A stretch of DNA of 64,000 bases. Origin: Acridotheres tristis. Lineage: Eukaryota; Chordata; Aves; Passeriformes; Sturnidae. Positions 26,071 to 35,900 of this stretch are shown in pieces. The position numbers and the translations under genes were made by a program. Numbering within the stretch: position 1 is the first letter of the stretch; every line of letters starts with the position of its first letter. The stretch spans positions 967,501 through 1,031,500 of the forward strand of contig CM072885.1 in assembly GCA_037013685.1 (NCBI GenBank). The letters run 5' to 3'. The notes beneath the pieces were generated by a model, which was given only the letters and a program-made list of their open reading frames with translations, was not told where the DNA came from and did no database searches.

Positions 26071-27028
26071 TCTCTGGGAACTAAATCAGACCCGTTTCTC
26101 GACCCCTGGACACCACCAGGGCAGAGGCACCAGCCCCAAGTCCTGCTGAGGGAGGTCGGGCACGTTCAGGCGACAGAACCGAGAAACATTTCATCCACTC
26201 TTGTCATTCCTACCCTTTCCCGGCTCACACCGCCACCTTGTAAACAAAAACTATTAATAAAACAATCCCAGAACCGAATTCCCAATGGTATTTTTCAACG
26301 CCACCCACTCTCCAGACAGAGAGAAAAAAGGGATTCACCGCCCCGTAAAGGGCCAGGAATAAAAACAAGGAGGAAAAATATAAACACATCTATGGAGGAA
26401 GAAGGGGAAAAATAAAAAGTAATAAAGCCTAACCAAACCTGGAGGGTTACATAAACCTCTTGGGAGACGGGCTTGGGCCCTGATGCCCTTCACCCACCCC
26501 CGGGTCTGTTGAGCCAGACCCCGAGGGACCCCCCCCCGTCCTCCCCAAAAAATTAAATCCCTAAGCCGGCACCAGAAGCTTCGTGAACCGCGGGGTGAAA
26601 CGGGGGAATAAATAATAATAATAAACCCCACAAAAGCCTTTCTTTGGGCTGTGGCTGCTGGAACTGCTCTCCCCTTCCTGGCCCTCCCCAGGGCGGGCAA
26701 GGGGGGGCGCGGGGCACCCAGACTGGGGGGCATCACCAAGGGGGGTCTGCAGAGACACCCCCAGGGCCGCCTGGCGAGCCACAGAGGGGGATAAACCCCC
26801 AAAATACGGCAGAAGAGAGGGGCTAGGCCTCTCCTGGTGGGCAGAGGGGGCACATCCGACCCCCAGCTCCGAGGAGAGGCCGAGGGGCTGCGAATGGGGG
26901 GGAGGTTCTGGGGGTGACCCCGGCGGGGGTCCCCGCTGCCCCCCGCCCTCCCACCCCTCTGCAGGCCCGACCGTGGCGGGGGGGAGGATGGATCCTCGTC
27001 CCCCGTGGGCCCGGGGGAGGGGCACGGC

Positions 27029-27036
27029 AAGGATAC
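27029..27036 (-). other. UBE2H: U12-type 5' splice site of UBE2H intron 1
   Basis: GTATCCTT immediately follows the last exon base. This is the exact minor-spliceosome consensus for GT-AG U12 introns. The acceptor and branch site lie outside the window. Confidence 0.85.
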
Positions 27037-27089
27037 AGCTTGACCACGTCGGTGTCCATCCGCCTCTTGCCCGGGCTGGGGGACGACAT
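27037..27089 (-). CDS. UBE2H: UBE2H first coding exon (ubiquitin-conjugating enzyme E2 H), partial gene
   Basis: The exon encodes the N-terminus MSSPSPGKRRMDTDVVKL of the E2 enzyme UBE2H, a protein of about 183 residues in vertebrates. UBE2H charges ubiquitin and works with the CTLH/GID E3 complex, notably in red-cell maturation (established knowledge). The start is the ATG at 27089-27087 in a strong context (GCCACCATGT). The exon has 17 codons plus two bases of the next. The catalytic UBC fold and active-site cysteine lie in later exons; I could not find these on the minus strand of 1-27,000, so they are probably beyond the left edge. The donor at 27036 reads GTATCCTT, the minor-spliceosome consensus. 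Identification is secure from the exact N-terminal match and from synteny with ZC3HC1 and KLHDC10. Confidence 0.95.
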
Positions 27090-27460
27090 GGTGGCCGCGG
27101 CCGCCCCCGGGGCTCCGGGCGGGCTGTCAGCGCCGCCGCCGCCGCGGGCCGGGGCCGCCCGGCGCCGAAGGGAGCGGGGGAACGCCGGGCCGCGAGGCGC
27201 TGGGAACCGCCGCTGTCGCCGCCGCTGTCGCTGTCGCCGCCGCTGTCGCCGCTGCTGTCGCCGCTGTCGCCGACAGGGCCCCCCCCGCGCCGCTCGCGCT
27301 CCCTCAGCCGCTCCGGCCGCCTCTGCCCCAGCCTCTCTCTGGACCCCTGACGTCACCCGCGGTGACGTCACCGCCCTGCGGCGCTACCATTGGCCGCGCC
27401 CTCAACGCTCCGCTGGCCCCGAGGCACGCCGGGAGTTGTAGTTCTGAGGGGGGAAGCGGA
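27090..27460 (-). promoter_or_regulatory. UBE2H: UBE2H CpG-island promoter and 5' UTR
   Basis: Very GC- and CpG-rich DNA immediately upstream of the UBE2H start codon. It contains two perfect palindromic CRE sites TGACGTCA at 27348-27355 and 27363-27370, a CCAAT box (read as ATTGG at 27389-27393) and the promoter motif ACTACAACTCCC on the minus strand at 27431-27442. The part nearest the ATG is a GC-rich triplet-like repeat. Transcription start is not determinable from sequence alone, but CRE and CCAAT positions about 260-300 bp upstream of the ATG fit a start near 27,250-27,330. Confidence 0.8.
27206..27275. repeat. CGCCGCTGTCGC-type repeat in the UBE2H 5' UTR region
   Basis: Imperfect tandem array of CGCCGCTGTCGC and shorter GCTGTCGC variants. 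On the UBE2H sense strand it reads GCGACAGCGGCG. It probably lies in the 5' UTR, where it would form stable GC structure and is likely length-variable. Confidence 0.75.
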
Positions 27461-27469
27461 AGGGGAATG

Positions 27470-29600
27470 ATGGCTGGGCCGCGGGTTCGAGGCCCCGTGG
27501 GGGCGAAAACTCCAGTTCCTCCTTTTCCAATGTTTGCCGCATTTCCACGCGGCTCCACGTATTCCTTGTGTCTCCATGGATTCTCACACCCCTTTTATTT
27601 CCCCCTTTCTATTTTGCCTATTCCCACCGTGGCCAGGGAACCACGTCATCAAATACAGGATATTTTATGTCGGGACAATTCCCCGTGGCTCCTCCATTTC
27701 CATTGATTTTCCACAATTCCCCAAGGCTCCCCCTATTCCCAGTATCTCCCTTTTTCCTCATGGATTCTGCCATCCCCTTATTCCCCTATTTCCCATCCCC
27801 ACCAGGACGAGGGAACCACCCCACAGAATATGGATTTTGCCCGTGGCAATGCCATTGAATCCAAGCGGGAATGTGGCAGCCGGCCAGACCCCGCAGCAGG
27901 AGTCACCACCCGGGATTTCCGGTGTGACACCGGCAAAGCATTTCCCGGTGCCTCAGTTTACCCACCCGGATGATGACAGCACCAGTGGGTGTCTCCCAAA
28001 CCCATGGGATTCCGGCGTGCAACCTCCACACCCCACATTCCTGACCCCCAGCATCATCCCAGAGATCTGCCCCGGTGCTTCCTCCCCCTGCGGGGAGGAG
28101 ACACAGCCAAAGAATCCCAAAATGTTCCTCCATTTAATGTCCCAACACGCCCCGAGTCTGGCAGGGGGCAGGAGGTGACAGCACCTGAGGGGACTCAAAT
28201 CCACACCCCACATTCCAGGGGGGAATTTGGCAGGGGAACTGGGTTATATTTGAGCAGAACAGATGGAAAACTTGGAATAGAGGATCCTGTATTTCCCAGG
28301 CTACAATATTCCCTGACTGCTTCCAAGCAACTGGGAGAACTGGAGAGGGAAAATAAGGATTTTACCATCATTACTTGGAATGCTCCTATTCCATCTCTTT
28401 GCAACAGGGATTATTCCAGGATATCAGGGAATACAACAGCACCCTGATCCTTTTTGGGATACCTTAAGGCCACTCTTACAGCACCCAAATCTTGGAATGT
28501 GGGTGCTGAGGGAATTTTGGGGATCCTCAGTCTGGAAATCGGGATGGAGGAGTTGTGGCTTTCCCACATTTATTTTCCCACATATATTTTGGGGATATCA
28601 CCCTCCCTGGATGCATCTCATGATCTGTGGGGTGGTTGCCTGATCACAGAGCAAAACACAGATTGGAGGGGAGCCAGGAGAATCCATGGATGGGGAATGC
28701 AGGGAATAGAGGGAGCCATAGGGAACTGCTGGAAAATGCTGGAAATGGGCAAGCCAGAGCTGTAAGGAACGGGGAAACCATGGGGGACTCTTGGGGATGG
28801 GGGATCTGGAAAAGGGGCTCCTCCATGCTCATCCCAGGCACTTCCCAGCCCACCCTTGCCCCTCTGGACTGGGGGTATCCCCATCTCCACCCCAACTCCC
28901 AGCCCAGCAGGGCCATGGGGTGAATTAGGGCCCCCTAATTAAACCCCCTTAGGAAAGGAATCCACCCAAATTCAGGCCCTGCTGCTTCCTGTGGCATTCC
29001 TGCCCAAGAGAGCAGTGTCCAAAACCAAGGAGAAGCCCCTAAGTTTTGGGCCTGGCCAAGGCATTCCCAGGCACAGGGCAGCCAGAATCCCAAAATCCAT
29101 CCAAAGGGATGAGCTGGGGATGGGGAAAGGGGGAAAAAAAAAAAAAAAAAGTAAAAGGGAATGACGACGACATATCCCTGTGCCCCCCCCCACACTGACA
29201 GCCCTGGAGTGAAGAGATCCAACTGTGTGGAATCTCAGCCCTTCCCAAAGCCCCTTCCCCAATATCCTCAAGGATGGAGATGACACCATCCCCTTCCCAG
29301 CAGCCCAAGCCATGGAAACTCATCTCCTCCCAGGTTCTGGCTGCATCCCACCCTCCAACCCAAGGGATCTGTCACCCCAAACTGGCCATCAGCAGAGGGA
29401 CACAAGGCCCAGGGATGGAGGCAATGGAAAAACGCCCCAAAACAGGAGACAATAAAACGTGGAGTGGGAAACAGGGAGGCAGCTGGATGTTGATCCCATA
29501 AGAATTGAGAATCCCGAGGGATACAGGAGCTACACCTCCTCCTGCCCTGGGAAAAAGCACCAAGCCAGCAGGAAGGAAAAAGAAAAACAACAAAACTGAA
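27470..29600. other. UBE2H/ZC3HC1 intergenic spacer
   Basis: No exon, RNA gene or clear transposon recognised. The left part (27,480-27,860) is pyrimidine-rich with short related phrases repeated, such as 'attcccca' and 'ggaaccac'. The middle is anonymous sequence. A poly-A tract lies at 29,131-29,149. Several open frames exist but have no recognisable protein similarity and no splice context. Confidence 0.6.
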
Positions 29601-29603
29601 ATG

Positions 29604-29609
29604 TTTATT
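29604..29609 (-). terminator. ZC3HC1: ZC3HC1 poly(A) signal AATAAA
   Basis: TTTATT on the plus strand reads AATAAA on the minus strand, about 300 nt past the ZC3HC1 stop codon. This gives a short 3' UTR and is the first canonical signal downstream. Confidence 0.65.
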
Positions 29610-29907
29610 CCCACCTGGCGTCCCTTCCATGCTGGCAGTGGGACACGGCTGGACAGCACGGGGGAGTGACAGTGTCCCCTTGTCACCCCACGTGTCCACA
29701 GCACATGGCAGCTCCAGGCAGGGCTGTCAGAGCTCAGGGACACAGCAGCAGTTTGTGAAGGCAGGGGTTCAGCAAGGCAGTCAGGGAAGGGGGATCCCAG
29801 CGTGCCAGGGGCTCTGTTTGAGCAGAGTTCCCTTGGATCCCCTTCCTGGGGCACAGAGCTGCTGCAGGAACCACGGAGAGGTTTGGATCTCTCAAGATGG
29901 CCCGTGC

Positions 29908-32900
29908 TCAGGACGAATTCATGCTCTCCCACTGCCTGAAAATGCGGAACACCTTGCAGGATTTCTCCGAGAGGCTCTGGAAGAGATGGGAACAAAGCGA
30001 CAGCCAGAGGTCAAGGCACCGGAGCAGGACCTGCAACTGCCACTGGTAAAGGGCACGAGGAGAAACTGCAGCAAAAAACCATCCAAAATATCCCAACAGG
30101 CTGCCAGGACAGCAGTTTGTTCCTTATTTTTATGATCCCAGTTTGCTAGATGGAGGGAAGAACAAGGAGACTACAAGCAAGAAGCAGGAAAGGACCCCAA
30201 AAAGCAAGAAGGGACTTCAAAAAGCAGGAGAGGACCCCAAAAAGGAGGAAAGGGACCCCAAAAAGGAGGAAAGGGACTCCAAAAAGGAGGAAAGGATCCC
30301 AAAAAGCAGGAAAGGATCTCAAGAAGCAGGAAGGGATCCCAAAAAGCAGGAAGGGATTCCAACCATCCCCTGCTCCAGCTGGGTCTGGTGCCTCTGGTTT
30401 GTGACTGGTCCTGCTGGACCATCTGGAGCTTTCCTGGCACATGGCAGAATCAGAGAATCGTGGAATGGTTTGGGTTGGAAAGGACCCTAAAGGTCTCCCA
30501 GTTCCAACTCTCTGCTGTGGGACACCTTCCACTAGAAGGGACCTGTTGGGGACACAAATCACACAAAACCCCCAGGAGAAATCCTGAATGCTCCACTGCT
30601 CCCCTGAGCTCCGAGCAGGAAGGAGCTGGCAGGAGGAAATCCCAGTGGATCATGAGCTCCAGGGAGGCAGCAGCTGCTCCACAGCTACACGGGGAGGGAG
30701 TTGTGGCCTCGGCTCTGCTGCCCTGGCTCGGCAAACCCGGCAGTCCAAGAGCCTGGAGCCGGGAGTTGGGATGGCTGCAGAGAGGAGCTCTGGGGACACG
30801 GAATGAAACCGGATCCTGGGCAGCGCTGAGGAGCTCGGGGATGTTATTTATAGCTGCTCCAGCACAGCCTGCCCTTGGATGGAGCCCGGCTGTGGGAATG
30901 CCAGAGCCCAGGATCTGCAGCTTGGTCCTTGCTGTTCATCCCAAGCAAAGCCCACCCATGCCGAATTCCTGCTGCCTGCACAAGCAGCATTCGGGTTTGG
31001 GTACCCCAGGCTCACCACTGGCTCCGTTTCGGGCACCGTGTCACATTTTTGGATGCCAAGGAGTCTCTTCAGCACCACTTCCCAGCCCGGCTCGGCCTTC
31101 CCAGGCTCCTTCTCCGGCTGGGATGCATCTTCCAGGGATTCCTCTCCCTCGCCAGTGCTGACCCAGGGACACCAGTCGCGGTGCTGCGAGCCGGGGTGAA
31201 AGAAGCTCCTCGAGGAAACGTCCTGGCAAAAGCGAGCAGGTGACAGAGGAGAAAGGACACGACAACGAGACGATTTAGTGCCCAAATGCCAGCTCTGAGC
31301 TGGCCACAGGGTGACAGCAGAGGCCAGGGTGAGGAGCAGCCTGCCCGGGTCGCTCACCGAGCCGCTGGAGGAGCAGAGGCGGGCGCGCTTGGCCCTGCGC
31401 ACGGGGCTCGATGGCACCTCCATGTTGTCCCCTTGTCCCATGCTCCTGGTCACGGGGCGGCTCCTCACGGCAGGGCTGCTCACATCCAACTCGCTCCTGT
31501 CCACCGAGCCCGGAGAATCCCAGCCCCGAGGGCGGCACACGGCTGGGGAGGGGCTCTTGTCGTGCTGCTGACAGGGGGGAAACCGAGGAGTGTGGACACA
31601 CACGTTTAGAGAGTTAGGGAATTCCAGTTCGGGAATTCGGAGTGTGGACACACACGTTTAGAGAGTTAGGGAATTCCAGTTCGGGAATTCGGAGTGTGGA
31701 CACACACGTTTAGAGAGCTGGGGAATTCCAGTTCGGGAATTCGGAGTGTGGACACACACATTTATAGAGCTGGGGAATTCCAGCTTGGGAATTCTCTCCA
31801 GGCCTGGGTTTCTCCTGACTCTCAGCTCCATTCCCAGGCTGCCAAGCTGACTGCAGCTTCAGTTAGGGAGGAGTCTCCCAGGGTGACAACACGGTGACAA
31901 ACAGAGTGGAATTCATCACCAACATTAACCCCTGGTGTCTGTGCCGTGGGACACATCCTGAGGTGCTGTCCCAGGGATGTTTGTCCCAATTGTCCCATGA
32001 GCTCCTGTCCTGTCCTGGCTGCACTGACACACTTTAAATCCGGGCTGTCCCTACAATAAATTGGCCTTTTTTCCCCACAGAGCTCCCTGTGTGCTGCTGT
32101 CCTTTCTCTCTCTTTGCAGGGCAGTGACCATACACAGGATTAATTAATGGAGCTCCTCTGATCACCAAGGGAGCTTTGTCCAGCTCCAATCCCCCCTGGC
32201 CACCCCACGGGAGCTCTTCCCACAAGGATGTGTCCACTGGGTGTGGATGGATGGGATTTGGAGCACCTGGAGTTGGCCAAGTGTGTTGGAACCCTGGATA
32301 TTGAGAATTTTAGACTTTTTGTGCACAAACCCACAAGAAAACACCGCTTTTAACCTGAGGCCTGGGAGAAATTCCAAAATTGAATGACAGAACTAAAATT
32401 ACTGGTGTGTAGTTTGAATAGAAGTGTGTGATATCACGTGGTGAAAAATTTAAAATTCAGGCTTTTAGAATATAGTAATATACAAAAAGCAAAATTGAGG
32501 TTTTAGGGTGGAGGTTTCTTTTTTCTTCACCTTCTTCTTCATAGGTGGGATCTTGGTTAATTGGATAAAAAATGTTGCACTGAGGGTCATGGGTGTTTGG
32601 TCATTGGGTCAAAAGCAAAAATAATTTAGGTGCTAGCTCTTAATTAGGCAGTTAGGCTTTAAATGACCTTGTAATGAGAGAGACACATCACCATTTCTTC
32701 AATTTTAGCTCCAAGTGCTGTAGCACTCACTGTAACATAGATAAAAATTAATAAAAATCTGAGTCCAGACACAAAATATCATCTCCTGAGCCTTCAACCC
32801 CGACTTTGGCAGAATAAAAAAAAAAAGAAAAAAAAAGGAAATAAACCCCAATCCAAGTGTCCCTGCAGACATCCCAGGGTGGGTGTACCTGCTCAGCTCC

Positions 32901-35900
32901 TGGGTCCTGGCTCCGTGTCAGCATCCTGCGTGGGGATGTGGGGATGGCTGGGAAACGCTCAGGGGTGGTGCTGCTGGAGCCACAGGAATCCAACTCTGGA
33001 GCTGCAGCAGATTCCAGCTGCTGGAAAGCCCAGAGCCCCACTTTCCTCATGCAACGGGAGCAGGTGATCACTGAGAGGTTCATGGAGCCAGAGGCAGCGC
33101 TGTGGGGACAGAGCCAAGGCTTGGCATCCTCGTGGCATCCTCGTGGAACCACAGGATGGGCTGGGAAGGATCTTAAAGATCATCTCATCCCGAGCCCACA
33201 CAGGCAGACACACCTCCCACCATCCCAGAGAAAAGATTTTAGGAAAAAAGTTGCATTTTAGAGGAAAAAAAGTTGCTCCAAGCCCCGTGCAACCCTTGGC
33301 CTTGGACACTTGAAGGGATGGGGAAAGTCAGGAGAGGTGGGCAGGGATAAACCTGGGCTTGGAAAAGTCAGGGGGGGAAAAAAAATTCCATTAAAGCACA
33401 TCTATGATGTTGGTTTAAACTGGCTTAGTTGCATTTTGTTTTGCCAAGAGTGAAAAGAGGGGAAAAAGAGGGGGAAAAGGAGGGAAAGAGGGGAAAAGAA
33501 GGGAAAAAGAGGGAAGAAAGAGGGAAAAAAGGGGAAAAAAGGGGAAAAAAGGGGAAAAGAGGGGAAAAAAGGGGAAAAGAGGGGAAAAGAAGGGAAAAGA
33601 GGGGAAAAGAGGGGAAAAGAGGGGAAAAAAGAGGGGGAAAAAAGAGGGGGAAAAGGGAAAAAGAGGAGGAAAAGAGGAGGAAAAGAGGGAAAAAGAGGGG
33701 GAAAAGAGGAAAAAAAGAGGGGAAAAAAGAGAGGAAAAAAGAGGGGAAAAAAGAGGGGAAAAGAGGGGAAAAGAGGGGGAAAAAGAGGGAAAAAGAGGGG
33801 AAAAAGAGGGGGAAAAGAGGAAAAAAAGAGGGGAAAAAGAGGGGAAAAGAGGGGGAAAAAGAGGAAAAAAAGAGGCGAAAAAAGAGGAAAAAAGAGGGGA
33901 AAAAAGAGGGGAAAAAAGAGGGGAAAAAGAGGGGAAATAAGGGATGCAGGAATGTAGTGGAATAATGTGAAAACAGTTAAATAAGGGAAGCAGGATCCTA
34001 GTGAAAAAGAGGGAAAACAGGAAAATAGTGACACAAAGGAAGCAGGAGAGTAGTAAAAAAGGGAAAAGAAAATCAGGTAGGCAGAAGCATGATGAAAAAG
34101 AGGCCAAATAAGAAAACAAAGGAAATAAATAAAGGGAATTTAAAATAAAGGAAGAGGGAACATCTTGGAAAAAAGGGAAAACACCAAAAATAGCAAAAAA
34201 AAAAAGAAATAAAAGAGACACTGAACATATTCCACATCCCTGCAGCTTCCCAGAGCTTCCATGGCAAGCCCAGAGCGTGGGGGACATTCCAGGCCCAGCC
34301 CTGCCCACCTGCAGGTCCAGCCACACAGTGCCAGGATGCAGGCAGGAACGTGCACCTGCAGCATTTCTGTGGAAAACTTCCCAGGAGCCTTCTCTCCCTC
34401 TGTTCCTTTGTGCTCCAGCTCCTCCTCGATGAGCTGCAGGAGCTGAGTGATCCTTTCCTCTGTCAGGGACTGTGGAGAACGGGGATAAAATGAATTGATT
34501 TTACACCCCAAATCATGGAGGAAAAAAAAAAAAAAAAAAATCCCTTTTGCACCCCCTGGGATTGCAGCATCCAGCACTCCGAGGTCTGGTGAACAGGGAA
34601 AATTGTCTCAGAGCAATTCTCCTTCCCTCTGGCTCCCCATTCCATGAAATGTGCCCAGGCACCACGTGTTTCCTGGAGCAGTGGAGCAGATCCCATTGCT
34701 GCCGTGGTTTGGGGAGTCTCTGGTGCTTTCCCAGCTCAGCCAGCCCTAGAACAGCCCTGTGCTGAATGGATGAAGATTCCCTGGATCCCACACTGCTCCT
34801 GCCTGCCCAGAGCCAGCTGTTCCCTGGCCAAGGAATGTCCAACGAGCCAGACTTGGCTGCAGCACAGCAAGGCCAGGGCAGTTCCTACAGAGTGGCAATT
34901 CCACTCTTTTTCCTGGCTTTTCCTGCTTTTCCCTCCTGCCTGTGGAGCCTCCTCAGGTTCCTTCACCTTCCCAGGTCTCTGCTCACACCTCAGCCCCAGG
35001 GCAGCCCCTGGTATCCCAAATTCCTGGCTCCAAACATGTGGAATCCCAGCTAAAGGAGTGATCCACGGGCTGCCAGGATCCATGGAGCTGCCAGGGAGAG
35101 CTCCCAAAGGAGTCTGGGGGATCCCAAATCCCCTCTCCCAGACACCACAGAGCAGCCTGGACACTGGGAAAGCTCCAGAGTGGGAACCAGCCACATTTCC
35201 CAGCTGATGAGCCATTCCAGACTCCTCTTTCTATGTTTCCATGGTGGAACCACCACATGGGGAATGCCCAAGGGAAAAAACAAGGTGGGAGCAGATCCCT
35301 TACACACACACAGAGGTGAAATTCCTGATTTTGGGTGCACCAGGATCATCCCTGAAGCCTGGAATGCTGCAGATTTTGGGAGCAGGAGGGAACTCACCAT
35401 ATTTTTCAGGTCTTCTGGTCTGAGGGAGGGCAGCTGCAGCTCCAGCTGACACAGGCTCTGGAAACGATCCAGGAAATCCTGGAGGAGAACTCTGGGCTCA
35501 TCCACCAGCAGCCTGGCAAAACGATCTGGGGAGAGGAAAAGCTGTGATCAACATTCCCAACTCCTCCTTATCCCACAGGGAAAGGGAGGACACCAGCCCA
35601 GCCACGGCCTGCACATAAATGCAGTGAAAGGATAACAGGGAATGACCTTAAGGTGAAGGAGGAAAAGTTTAGGTGGGATATTGGGAAGGAATTCCTGGCT
35701 GGGAAGGTGGGGAGGGGCTGGGATGGAATTCCCAGAGAAGCTGTGGCTGTCCCTGGATCCCTGGAAGTGTCCAAGGCCAGGCTGGATGGGGTTTGGAGCA
35801 GCCTGAGGTGTCCCTGCCCGTGGCATGGGTGGCTTTAAGATCCCTTCCAACCCCAACAATTCCATGATTATTTTTTCTGGCTTTTAAAGGAAAAGCTCAG

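Larger units (their letters stand above)
1..27036 (-). other. UBE2H: UBE2H intron 1 (window part), no further exon recognised
   Basis: This stretch follows the UBE2H exon 1 donor. I looked for the next coding segment (IESKHEVTILGG...) on the minus strand and did not see it. Contents are AT-rich mononucleotide runs, tandem arrays and CR1 tails, listed separately. Blocks 95-1221, 6,640-9,870, 10,140-11,640, 12,820-17,020, 17,760-19,600 and 20,690-22,870 hold only scattered poly-A or poly-T runs and no coding signal. Block 24,214-27,036 is less repetitive and GC-richer and may hold regulatory DNA. In human this intron is also very long (recalled, not computed). Confidence 0.8.

Noticed and set aside
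27478..27500. tRNA-like B box (GGTTCGAGGCC)
   Set aside because: No A box at the right distance and no cloverleaf arms could be folded around it.
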